64,000 bases of DNA from Microbacterium dextranolyticum. GTDB taxonomy: Bacteria > Actinomycetota > Actinomycetes > Actinomycetales > Microbacteriaceae. A model generated the notes under the pieces. It had not been told where the DNA came from. It worked only from the letters and a program-made list of their open reading frames with translations, and ran no database searches. The position numbers and the translations under genes are program-made. Positions within the stretch are counted from its first letter, which is position 1. Each line of letters starts with the position of its first letter. Location: positions 2,418,001-2,482,000 of the forward strand of contig NZ_JAFBBR010000001.1 in the NCBI RefSeq assembly GCF_016907295.1, in the 5' to 3' direction. Positions 36,103-43,875 of this stretch are shown piece after piece.

Positions 36103-37820
36103 GCGAGGCGGCGGGAACGGATGCCGAGGCTGTGCTCGATGCGGCACGCGCCTGGCTTGCACAGGACCCGGACGAGGCGACCCGTGCCGAGCTCGCTCCG
36201 CTGATCGATGCCGCCGCGGCCGGCGACGACGAGGCATCCGCCGACCTCGTCGACCGATTCGGAACGCGACTCGCGTTCGGCACGGCGGGGCTGCGCGGCC
36301 GGCTCGGCGCCGGCAGCAACCGCATGAACCGCGTGCTCGTGTCGCAGGCGGCGGCGGGCTTCGCCGCCTACCTCCGCGAGAAGGCGGGCGCGGATGCCGC
36401 GCCGATCGTCGTCATCGGCTACGACGGTCGGCGGAACTCGGACGTCTTCGCGCGGGATTCCGCCGAGCTGTTCGCGGGAGCGGGCCTGCGCGCCGTGCTC
36501 CTGCCCCGGATGCTCCCCACTCCCGTGCTCGCCTTCGCCGTCCGTCACCTCGACGCGGCTGCGGGGGTCATGGTCACCGCGTCGCACAACCCGCCCGACG
36601 ACAACGGTTACAAGGTGTACCTCGGCGGGGCGGACGAGGGGTCGCAGATCGTGGCCCCCGCCGACGCGGAGATCGCGGCGCACATCGACCGGGTCGCCGC
36701 CGCGGCATCCGTCGCCGATCTGCCCCGCGGCGAGTACGAGCTCGCCGACGAGAGCGTCGTCGAGGCGTACATCGCCGCGACGGCGACCGTCGCCCCCGCA
36801 CCGGCGGGAGCGGCCGGGATGACCTGGGTGTACACCGCGATGCACGGCGTGGGATATGAGACGCTGAGCGCGATCCTGCGGGCCGCGGGTTACCCGCAGC
36901 CCGTCGTCGTGGAGCAGCAGATCGAGCCGGACGGTCGGTTCCCGACGGTCGCGTTCCCGAACCCCGAAGAGCCGGGCGCGATGGACCTGTCGTTCGCCAC
37001 AGCGCGGGAGGCGGGGGCGGAGTTCGTGCTCGCGAACGATCCCGATGCCGATCGGCTCGCGGTCGCGATCCCCGATGACGCGGCCGACGGCGGCTGGCGA
37101 CGACTCACCGGCAACGAGATCGGTCTGCTGCTCGGGTGGCGCGCGGCGCAGCGCGCCACGGCGGGGCAGACTGCCGCGGCCGGGTCGGGTGGCGCGGTTC
37201 CGTCGCTCGCGTGCTCGCTCGTCTCCTCCCCCGGGCTGCAGGCTGTCGCGGAGCACTACGGGCTCGCCTTCCACTCGACCCTCACGGGCTTCAAATGGAT
37301 CTCGCGGGCGCCGGGCATCGTGTTCGGGTTCGAAGAGGCGCTCGGCTATCTCGTCAACCCGGAGACGGTGCGCGACAAGGACGGGGTCTCGGCGGCGGTC
37401 GCGATGCTGGGCCTGATCGCGGAGGCCCGCGAGCAGGGGCTCACCCTCGCCGACCTCCTGGCGCAGTTCGCCGAGACATTCGGGTTCTTCCAGTCCGGCC
37501 AGGTCTCGTTGCGGGTCGAGGACGTGTCGATCATCGCGCGGATCATGGCGGCGCTCCGGGCCGCGCCGCCCGCACAGGTCGGTGAGGTCGCCGTCGAGCG
37601 GATCGATGACCTGCTCACCGGCGCCGACGGGTTCCCTCCGGGCGACGTGCTGCGGCTGTGGCTCGCCGACGGATCGCGCCTCATCGTCCGCCCGAGCGGC
37701 ACCGAGCCGAAGCTCAAGGCGTACCTCGACGTACGGGGAACCTCTGCCGCCGACGCGGCCGCCCGGCTCGCCGCCCTCGACGCCGGCACCCGCGCCCTCA
37801 TCGCCGCCGCCCCAGCCTGA
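36099..37820 (+). CDS. phospho-sugar mutase (phosphomannomutase/phosphopentomutase-like)
   Basis: 573 residues from a GTG that overlaps the phosphorylase stop. Alpha-D-phosphohexomutase architecture in four domains: FGTAGLRGRLGAGSNRMN at the N-terminus, the phosphoserine loop MVTASHNPPDDNGYKVYL, the Mg loop NDPDADRLAVAIP, the sugar-specificity loop FGFEEALGYLV, and the C-terminal phosphate loop RPSGTEPKLKAYL. Usually annotated phosphomannomutase (pmmB). The length and FEEALGY loop are those of the PGM2-like branch, which also isomerises (deoxy)ribose-1-phosphate. Coupling to a nucleoside phosphorylase makes phosphopentomutase activity the more plausible job (inference). The longer upstream frame is antisense-type shadow. 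Confidence 0.9.
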   Translation: MSEAAGTDAEAVLDAARAWLAQDPDEATRAELAPLIDAAAAGDDEASADLVDRFGTRLAFGTAGLRGRLGAGSNRMNRVLVSQAAAGFAAYLREKAGADAAPIVVIGYDGRRNSDVFARDSAELFAGAGLRAVLLPRMLPTPVLAFAVRHLDAAAGVMVTASHNPPDDNGYKVYLGGADEGSQIVAPADAEIAAHIDRVAAAASVADLPRGEYELADESVVEAYIAATATVAPAPAGAAGMTWVYTAMHGVGYETLSAILRAAGYPQPVVVEQQIEPDGRFPTVAFPNPEEPGAMDLSFATAREAGAEFVLANDPDADRLAVAIPDDAADGGWRRLTGNEIGLLLGWRAAQRATAGQTAAAGSGGAVPSLACSLVSSPGLQAVAEHYGLAFHSTLTGFKWISRAPGIVFGFEEALGYLVNPETVRDKDGVSAAVAMLGLIAEAREQGLTLADLLAQFAETFGFFQSGQVSLRVEDVSIIARIMAALRAAPPAQVGEVAVERIDDLLTGADGFPPGDVLRLWLADGSRLIVRPSGTEPKLKAYLDVRGTSAADAAARLAALDAGTRALIAAAPA

Positions 37821-37928
37821 CCCGCGTCGGCCCGCCGCCCCCGGGCTGACCGGCGGGTCGGCGGGTCGGGTGGTCGGCTGATAGGCGCGCCGGCGGGACG
37901 GGGGTCGACGCGCCGGCTGGGGCTCCCT

Positions 37929-38021
37929 TGTCCCACTTTCCGCAGGGCATGTCCCACTTTCCGCAGGGCATGTCCCAGAATCTGTCGTTCGGGCATCCCC
38001 TGAACAGCATCTATTGGGACA
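37929..38021. repeat. TGTCCCA/TGGGACA palindromic module, copy 1
   Basis: Three direct TGTCCCA boxes at 37929, 37950 and 37971 (period 21 bp) face one inverted box TGGGACA at 38015-38021. The centre (GAATCTGTCGTTC … CTGAACAG) can fold into a hairpin. It is followed by a 122-bp spacer (38022-38143) that recurs, diverged, after copy 2. The boxed, multiply repeated ends resemble transposase-binding ends of IS21-type elements, but no transposase gene is present. Nothing coding is supported in 37821-38768. Confidence 0.8.
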
Positions 38022-38143
38022 CGGTCACCGGTCGCACGAACCAGCGCACCCGCCAGCGCACCGCGACACCGGATGCTGCGCAGCCTTGAGAGGGCAGCCC
38101 CGCTCTCGCCACACGGGGGATGCCCCGGCGCCAGCGCCGACCA

Positions 38144-38215
38144 TGTCCCACTTTCTGCAGCACATGTCCCAGAATCTGTCGTTCGGGCATCCCCTGAACA
38201 GCACCAATTGGGACA
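38144..38215. repeat. TGTCCCA/TGGGACA palindromic module, copy 2
   Basis: Two left boxes (38144, 38165) and one right box (38209-38215), with a centre identical to copies 1 and 3 apart from a few bases. The following spacer (38216-38337) is again 122 bp and about four-fifths identical to that after copy 1 by eye. Module plus spacer is thus a tandem duplication in which the module is better conserved than the spacer. Confidence 0.8.
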
Positions 38216-38337
38216 CGGTCGCCGGTCGCACGAACCAGCGCACTCACCGGCGCTCCCCGGCCCCGGATGCTCCGCAGGCTCGACAGGTTAGCCCCGCTCC
38301 CGCCGCATGGTGGGTGCCCCGGCGCCAGCGCCGACCA

Positions 38338-38472
38338 TGTCCCACTTTCCGCAGCACATGTCCCACTTTCTGCAGCACATGTCCCAGAATCTGTCGTTCG
38401 GGCATCCCCTGAACAGCACTAATTGGGACACGGATAGCACTTACTGGGACACGAACAGCACTTATTGGGACA
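38338..38472. repeat. TGTCCCA/TGGGACA palindromic module, copy 3 (3+3 boxes)
   Basis: The fullest copy: left boxes at 38338, 38359 and 38380 and right boxes at 38424, 38445 and 38466, all on a 21-bp period. It is a symmetric six-box structure of 135 bp with a hairpin-forming centre. The period of two helical turns puts all boxes on one DNA face, as expected for a multimeric DNA-binding protein. Candidate non-autonomous mobile element or regulatory array. Confidence 0.8.
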
Positions 38473-38543
38473 CGGCCGCTCGCAGCACGGCTTCCGAGCG
38501 ATGGATGCCGGGAGAGCCGCCCCACAGACTACAGAAGGATGCC

Positions 38544-38666
38544 GCGCAGTCTGCACCTCCGACCAGAACACCCCGGAACACCCCGCGCAGTCTGCACCTC
38601 AGCCCAGAACACCCCGGAACACCCCGCGCAGTCTGCACCTCAGCCCAGAACGCCTCCAGAACCCCC
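38544..38666. repeat. 41-bp tandem repeat, three copies
   Basis: Units start at 38544, 38585 and 38626 with GCGCAGTCTGCACCTC, then a CCAGAACACCCCGGAACACCCC-like stretch; the third unit decays. It lies between the TGTCCCA modules and the GNAT gene. Frames through it give only repetitive Pro/Thr/His peptides, so I treat it as non-coding. Confidence 0.75.
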
Positions 38667-38768
38667 CGCTCCGGGCCGGAGAGACACCCCGCGCCGGGCC
38701 GAACGGGGAACGGAGGCTGGCGACCGAGGCGGGCGGCGACGAGCGACCGCCGGGCATACGCTGAGGGA

Positions 38769-39353
38769 GTGCTGCTGATCGATCCCGTCGTCCTCGAGAA
38801 CTCGTTCGTGCGCCTCGAACCGCTCGCCCATGATCACGCGGACGAGCTGCGGACAGCGCGCGAAGGCCTCGACTACGCGTGGTACACCTCGGTTCCGGCA
38901 TCCGTGCCCGACGAGATCGAACACCGGCTCGCCGAGCGCGATGCGGGGCGGATGAACCCGTTCGCCGTCGTGGTGGGTGGCCACGCCGTCGGCATGACGA
39001 CGTTCTGCTCGATCGACCTCGACACGCCGCGCGTCGAGGTCGGCTACACCTGGCTGTCGCCGTCGGTCCAGCGCACCGGTGTCAACACCGCCGCGAAGCT
39101 GCTGATCCTCGGGCATGCCTTCGAGGCGTGCGACGTCGCCGCCGTGCAGCTGTGCACGCACTGGCACAACCGTCAGTCGAGGGCCGCGATCGAACGGCTC
39201 GGCGCGCGCCAGGACGGTGTGCTGCGCGCGCATCGCCGCAGCCCCGACGGGTCGTTGCGCGACACCGTCGTGTTCTCGATCCTCGCGCACGAGTGGCCGG
39301 GCGTGAAGCACGGCCTCGAAGCGCGGCTCACGCGCGACACTCCCCGCTCCTGA
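38769..39353 (+). CDS. GNAT-family N-acetyltransferase (RimJ/RimL-like)
   Basis: 194 residues, beginning at GTG 38769 (VLLIDPVVLENSFVRLEPL), a common start of RimJ/RimL-type acetyltransferases. Core features: VEVGYTWLSPSVQRTGVNTAAKLLILGHAF, the acetyl-CoA binding strand and helix, and the late THWHNRQSRAAIERLGARQDGVLR segment where Asn and Arg contact the cofactor. Transfers acetyl to a protein N-terminus or small amine; substrate unknown. TACGCT (38757-38762) stands 6 nt before the GTG, so the upstream frame through the repeats is not used. It is isolated between repeats and the convergent mtlR. Confidence 0.9.
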   Translation: MLLIDPVVLENSFVRLEPLAHDHADELRTAREGLDYAWYTSVPASVPDEIEHRLAERDAGRMNPFAVVVGGHAVGMTTFCSIDLDTPRVEVGYTWLSPSVQRTGVNTAAKLLILGHAFEACDVAAVQLCTHWHNRQSRAAIERLGARQDGVLRAHRRSPDGSLRDTVVFSILAHEWPGVKHGLEARLTRDTPRS

Positions 39354-39461
39354 CGCCCCTGTCCCCACGGCACCACACACGCCACGCCGCTGAGACCCCA
39401 CACACCTGACGGCACCACGGTCCCGTGCCGAGCGCACAATGCGGGACACGACCCCAGGTGT

Positions 39462-41387
39462 TCAGCCGTCGACGACAGCCACGAGCTCGTCGAGGAAGGC
39501 ACCGAACTCCGTGCCGCGACGTACGATCCGCTGCACGCTCTCGCGCTCGCTGAAGACCTCGACGAGCTGCTCGAACACGGTCTGGAACGCCTCACGGTCG
39601 CTCGCCGAGAACGCCACCATCGCGATCACCTGCACGCGCCCCTCGCCCCACGCGATCGACGGGTCGGCGATCGCGACAGCGATGGACGTCCGGGTCGCCG
39701 TCATCCCCAGAGCGTGCGGCACGGCGAACGCGTCGGTGAACGCGGTCGACGAGAGCCGCTCGCGCTCCAACGTCCGCTCGACGTAGTCGTCGTCGATGAC
39801 GCCCTGGGCCACCAGCCTCCCCCCGAGCGCGCGGATCACCGTCTCGGGCGTCGCGTCGCCGGGCACCCGTCCGATGAACGCGTCGGGTGAGAAGTACCGG
39901 CCGAGCTCGTCGCGCAGCCGGGCGAGCCGGCGCCCGCGCCGCACCCGTCCCGCCGCGCTCTGCACCCGCTCGATGTCGCTCTCGGTGAGGAACGGCTGCA
40001 CGCGGACGATCCGATCGGACAGCACCGCCGGATCGATCGTCGTCAGGATGAGGTCGGTGCCGATGGCATCCCAGTCCGGATCCGCGCGCGTCTCGACGCC
40101 GACGACATCGACCGCCTGCCCGAGCGAACGGTCGACGCTCGATCGCAGCAGCTCGTGCAGCTCGTAGTACCCGGGGCAGACGATCGTCGCCGTCAGCACC
40201 GAGCTGCCCCGCCGGCTGCGCTCGAGCCGTCCGCCGACATGCATGGCGATGTAGGCGATCTCATCGTCCATGAGCGGGATGCCGAGCAGCCCCCGCAACC
40301 CGTCGGCGATGAAGACCGCAACCTCGAAGATCATCGGGTACGTCGCCTTGAGCGAGCGTGTGAGCGGATTCCGTGACCACGCCTGCTCGCGCGCACGCAG
40401 ACGCAGGTTCTGCACGTGCAGGGCGAGACGGGTGGTGAAGTCCTCGTGGTCGATGTCGACCAGGAACGCGACGGCCGCGCGGTGCACGACGTCGCGGACC
40501 GCCGCTTCGACCTCGGTCTCGAGTCGGGAACGGATGACGGATGCCGGCTCGCCCGCCCCGGGCGCGACGACCCGGCTCAGCACGAGCGCCGCGAGGTGGC
40601 GCCGGTCCCCCGCCCCGAGCCGCACACCGAGGTGCTCGGCGCAGAGCCGATCGACGAGCACACCGACCTGATCCTGCGCCTCGGTCGACGCCGTCTCGCT
40701 CGTCAGATCGAGGGCACGGCCGTGCGCGACCCGATCGGCGGTGATGGCGATGTGCAGCATGACGTCGCCGATGCCGAACTCGTTGACGAAGTAGCCGAGC
40801 GCGCCGAGCCCCGATACGAGGTCGGCCTTGAACGGCCCGAAGGCCTCCGCGCCGATCGAGTCCTCACCGAGCGTGCGGCGCACGGCCTGCAGATCGAACG
40901 CCCCCTCGTCGGTCTCCTGATGCACGAGCGTCGACAGCAGCCGGCGCTGCGCCATCTCGGTTCCGCGCAGGCGCGCGCGCGAGGCCGTGCGCTCGAGCAC
41001 GAGTCCGCTGCCACCCAGGAGGGCGCGCACACGCCCCAGGTCGCTCTCGAGGGTCGCGGGGCTCACGTGGAAGCCTTCCGCCGCCTCGAACACGTCGATG
41101 CCGTCCGAGGATGCCAGCAGCGCCCGCACCAGATGGTGCACCCGCTCGCGCGGTGTGTCGGTGTTCACGGCGGCATGGAGGGCGGCGGCGGCATCCGCGC
41201 CCGCCCGGTACCCCAGCGGGCCCGACTCGACGACGACGCCGCCCGCGACGCGGGCGTTCAGGGCGGTGACGTAGCTGCGGATGCTGCGGGGGGTGACTCC
41301 GACGATGTCGGCGAGCTCGCCGGCGGTGACCCACTCGCCCTCGCGCACCAGTACGGACATGACCCGGTCCTGGCGCGCTCTGCTCAC
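39462..41387 (-). CDS. mtlR: PRD-containing transcriptional activator of the mannitol PTS
   Basis: 641 residues (GTG 41387; a TTG at 41399 is a possible alternative). MtlR/LicR-type layout: two N-terminal helix-turn-helix regions (GEWVTAGELADIVGVTPRSIRSY; a second near FHVSPATLESDLGRV), two PTS regulation domains (~175-385) with regulatory His, an EIIB-like domain around TATIVCPGYYELHELL, and a C-terminal EIIA-like domain containing FAVPHALGM. PTS components phosphorylate such proteins to report substrate and carbon supply. Divergent from the mannitol operon, and the 110-bp gap holds a palindrome and promoter, so it is almost certainly its activator. Confidence 0.9.
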   Translation of the reverse strand: MSRARQDRVMSVLVREGEWVTAGELADIVGVTPRSIRSYVTALNARVAGGVVVESGPLGYRAGADAAAALHAAVNTDTPRERVHHLVRALLASSDGIDVFEAAEGFHVSPATLESDLGRVRALLGGSGLVLERTASRARLRGTEMAQRRLLSTLVHQETDEGAFDLQAVRRTLGEDSIGAEAFGPFKADLVSGLGALGYFVNEFGIGDVMLHIAITADRVAHGRALDLTSETASTEAQDQVGVLVDRLCAEHLGVRLGAGDRRHLAALVLSRVVAPGAGEPASVIRSRLETEVEAAVRDVVHRAAVAFLVDIDHEDFTTRLALHVQNLRLRAREQAWSRNPLTRSLKATYPMIFEVAVFIADGLRGLLGIPLMDDEIAYIAMHVGGRLERSRRGSSVLTATIVCPGYYELHELLRSSVDRSLGQAVDVVGVETRADPDWDAIGTDLILTTIDPAVLSDRIVRVQPFLTESDIERVQSAAGRVRRGRRLARLRDELGRYFSPDAFIGRVPGDATPETVIRALGGRLVAQGVIDDDYVERTLERERLSSTAFTDAFAVPHALGMTATRTSIAVAIADPSIAWGEGRVQVIAMVAFSASDREAFQTVFEQLVEVFSERESVQRIVRRGTEFGAFLDELVAVVDG

Positions 41388-41417
41388 CTGACCAGTCAAT
41401 CACGCGGGAGCGCGGGG

Positions 41418-41437
41418 GTTTCCGCCCCTGCGGAAAC
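41418..41437. promoter_or_regulatory. palindrome GTTTCCGC-4-GCGGAAAC, candidate MtlR site
   Basis: An 8-bp perfect inverted repeat with a CCCT centre, 8 bp upstream of the -35 of the mannitol operon and close to the mtlR start. Position just before -35 suits an activator. The assignment to MtlR is inference. Confidence 0.55.
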
Positions 41438-41445
41438 GAGAGTGG

Positions 41446-41474
41446 TTGTCCCGCCCGGGAAGGGTCATAAGAAT
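41446..41474 (+). promoter_or_regulatory. sigma-70-type promoter of the mannitol PTS operon
   Basis: TTGTCC (41446-41451) and TAAGAAT (41468-41474), spacer about 16-17 bp. The start codon at 41498 has AAGGAGG at 41484-41490, so unlike many genes here this operon has a leader and strong ribosome site. Confidence 0.65.
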
Positions 41475-41497
41475 GGCGAGAGTAAGGAGGCGGATCG

Positions 41498-41848
41498 ATG
41501 AGGATCCTCGTGGTGTGCGGCGCGGGAGCGTCGAGCACATTCGTGGCGCAACGTGTGCGACATGCCGCTCAGGCGGCGGGCCGCCCCGTCAGCGCGGTCG
41601 CCGGCACGCAGTTGTCGCTGCCGATCGACCTGGATGCCGCGGATGTCGTGCTCGTCGGACCCCACCTGCATGACGCGCTGGACCGCATCCGTCACGAAGC
41701 GTCGCTGCGCGGCGCGATCGTCGTCGCCCTCCCCCCCGACATCTTCACCGACCTGGACGGCACCCGCACGCTCGCGCTCGTGGATGCCGCCATGGTCGAT
41801 TCCGCCCCGCCACAGACCGACATCGCCTCAGAGAGGAGCCCGTCATGA
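41498..41848 (+). CDS. orphan PTS EIIB component (lactose/cellobiose type)
   Basis: 116 residues. The N-terminus MRILVVCGAGASSTFVAQRV is the IIB Lac/cellobiose phosphate loop, with Cys8 as phosphorylation site, followed by a Rossmann-like IIB domain (AADVVLVGPHL). No matching EIIC of that family lies in the window, and the mannitol transporter downstream carries its own IIB. First gene of the operon; its stop overlaps the HPr start (ATGA). It might serve a permease elsewhere, or have become a regulator or phosphate relay to MtlR (inference). Confidence 0.85.
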   Translation: MRILVVCGAGASSTFVAQRVRHAAQAAGRPVSAVAGTQLSLPIDLDAADVVLVGPHLHDALDRIRHEASLRGAIVVALPPDIFTDLDGTRTLALVDAAMVDSAPPQTDIASERSPS

Positions 41849-42120
41849 CCGAAGTGACGCGCACCATCCGCATCGGTTCGTCGAACGGACTGCACGCCCG
41901 TCCGGCGAAGCTGTTCGCCCAGGCCGCGAAGGACTCAGGCCTCGCGGTGACCATCTCCAAGGGCGCCGGCGCGCCCGTCAACGCCGCGAGCATCCTCGGT
42001 GTCATCTCCCTCGGCGCGGAGAAGGGCGACTACGTCACCCTGACCGCCGTCGGCGAGAACGCCGCGAGCCTCATGGACGAGCTCGCCGAGCTGCTCACGA
42101 CCGATCACGACGAAGCCTGA
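41845..42120 (+). CDS. ptsH: phosphocarrier protein HPr
   Basis: 91 residues with the HPr active-site sequence SSNGLHARPAKLFAQAA, His17 being the phosphorylated residue. The serine region reads VNAASILGVISLG, matching the HPr helix around Ser46, although a regulatory kinase cannot be inferred. Accepts phosphate from EI (next gene) and passes it to EIIA domains (MtlF, MtlR). Overlaps the EIIB gene. The ribosome site AGAGGAG lies in the end of the previous gene. Confidence 0.95.
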   Translation: MTEVTRTIRIGSSNGLHARPAKLFAQAAKDSGLAVTISKGAGAPVNAASILGVISLGAEKGDYVTLTAVGENAASLMDELAELLTTDHDEA

Positions 42121-42184
42121 CCTCGACAGCTGCCCGGCAGCGCACCAGCACCACAGCACCAGCACCACAAGGAGTGAGACGGAT

Positions 42185-43846
42185 ATGACCGAACTGCGCG
42201 GAGTGGGTATCGGACTCGGCGTCGCCCAGGGCCCGGTGGCCCGGATGGCCGAGCCGCTGCCGGCACCCGAAGACGCCCCCAGCACCCTGACCCCCGCCGA
42301 CGAGCTCGCTCGTGTGCGCGAGGCGGTCGCCGCCGTCGCCCGCGAGCTCGAAGAGCGCGGGTCGAAGGCGGGCGGCATGGCTCGCGAGGTGCTCGAAGCG
42401 CAGGCCATGATGGCGGAGGACCCGTCGCTGGACCAGGAGGTCTCGACCCGGGTCGAGGCCGGCAAGACCGGCGAGTTCGCCGTCTATTCGGCCTTCGCCA
42501 GCTTCCGCGACACCCTCGCCGCCATGGGCGGCTATCTCGGCGAGCGCGCCGCCGACCTCGACGACGTCGCGCAGCGCGTGATCGCGCGCCTGCGCGGCCT
42601 CCCAGCGCCGGGCGTGCCCGACCCGGGGCATCCGTTCGTCCTCGTCGCCAAGGACCTCGCTCCCGCCGACACGGCGCTCCTCGATCTCGACAAGGTGCTC
42701 GCCCTGGTCACGACCGACGGCGGCCCGACCTCGCACACCGCGATCCTCGCTCGCGAGAAGTCGATCGTCGCGATCGTCGGCGCAGCCGCCGCGAAGGATC
42801 TGACCGACGGCGAGACGGTGATCGTGGATGCCGCGAAGGGCGTCGTCACCACCGAGCCGACCGAGGACGAGCTGACCCAGGCGCAGAACCGCGCCGACGC
42901 GCGTGCGGCGGCGGCATCCGCCCCGCTCACCCCGGGCGCGCTCAAAGACGGCTCCGCCGTGCCGCTGCTGGCGAACCTCGGCAAGCCGGGCGGCGCGGCC
43001 GAGGCCGTCGCCCTGGGCGCCGAGGGCGTGGGTCTGTTCCGCACCGAGTTCCTGTTCCTCTCGGCGACCCAGGCTCCGACCGTCGAGGAGCAGACGGCGT
43101 CGTACACCGAGCTGCTCCAGGCGTTCCCCGGCAAGAAGGTGGTCGTCCGCGCACTCGACGCGGGCGCCGACAAGCCGCTCGCCTTCCTCAACGACGCCCA
43201 CGAGGACAACCCCGCCCTGGGTCTGCGCGGACTGCGCGCGCTGCGCGCGAGCGAAGACATCCTGCGCGAGCAGCTGACCGCCCTCGCCAACGCCGACAAG
43301 GCCACCGAGGCCGACCTCTGGGTCATGGCCCCGATGGTCGCGACCGTCGAGGAGACCGAGTACTTCGTCGCCCTCGCCCGCGAGTACGGCATCAAGACGG
43401 CCGGCGTCATGGTCGAGGTCCCCTCGGCCGCCCTCATGGCCGATCGCGTGCTGGCCGAAGCCGACTTCGCCTCGATCGGCACGAACGACCTGACCCAGTA
43501 CACCATGGCCGCCGACCGCCTGCTCGGCTCGGTCGCCTCGTATCAGGACCCGTGGCACCCGGCCGTCCTCCGTCTCATCAAGGCCACCGCCGACGGCGGC
43601 AAGGCCAATGGCAAGCCGGTCGGCATCTGCGGCGAGGCCGCAGCCGACCCGCTGCTGGCGGTCGTGCTGGTGGGCCTGGGCGCGACCACCCTGTCGATGG
43701 CGCCCACGGCCCTCGCAGATGTGCGCGCGTCGCTGCTGCAGTACACCCGCGACGATGCCGAGCGCATCGCCGCGGCCGCTCTCGCCGCGGACGACGCGGC
43801 ATCCGCACGCGCTGCAGCACAGGCTGCGGCCGAACACGTCGCCTAA
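42185..43846 (+). CDS. ptsI: PTS enzyme I (phosphoenolpyruvate-protein phosphotransferase)
   Basis: 553 residues. Active-site GGPTSHTAILARE with His184, preceded by the HPr-binding helical domain. The C-terminal PEP-binding barrel has GVGLFRTEFLFL, DAGADKPLAFL, FASIGTNDLTQYTMAADR and GICGEAA with the catalytic Cys. Takes phosphate from PEP and loads HPr. The ATG at 42185 has AAGGAG upstream. Having the general PTS proteins EI and HPr inside a mannitol operon suggests that this locus supplies PTS phosphate for the cell or was acquired as a self-sufficient unit. Confidence 0.96.
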   Translation: MTELRGVGIGLGVAQGPVARMAEPLPAPEDAPSTLTPADELARVREAVAAVARELEERGSKAGGMAREVLEAQAMMAEDPSLDQEVSTRVEAGKTGEFAVYSAFASFRDTLAAMGGYLGERAADLDDVAQRVIARLRGLPAPGVPDPGHPFVLVAKDLAPADTALLDLDKVLALVTTDGGPTSHTAILAREKSIVAIVGAAAAKDLTDGETVIVDAAKGVVTTEPTEDELTQAQNRADARAAAASAPLTPGALKDGSAVPLLANLGKPGGAAEAVALGAEGVGLFRTEFLFLSATQAPTVEEQTASYTELLQAFPGKKVVVRALDAGADKPLAFLNDAHEDNPALGLRGLRALRASEDILREQLTALANADKATEADLWVMAPMVATVEETEYFVALAREYGIKTAGVMVEVPSAALMADRVLAEADFASIGTNDLTQYTMAADRLLGSVASYQDPWHPAVLRLIKATADGGKANGKPVGICGEAAADPLLAVVLVGLGATTLSMAPTALADVRASLLQYTRDDAERIAAAALAADDAASARAAAQAAAEHVA

Positions 43847-43875
43847 CCCGCGGCACACCTGAAGGAGACAGTCAC

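Noticed and set aside
37929..38472. CRISPR array or coding repeats (a frame reads MSHF…MSQNLSFGHPLNSTNWDT)
   Set aside because: Boxes face each other as inverted repeats and the spacing sequences are themselves repeated. Frames on both strands yield only repeat-derived peptides without start signals.
38539..38778. 79-codon frame through the 41-bp repeats
   Set aside because: The composition follows the repeat period, and it overlaps the promoter of the GNAT gene in another frame.
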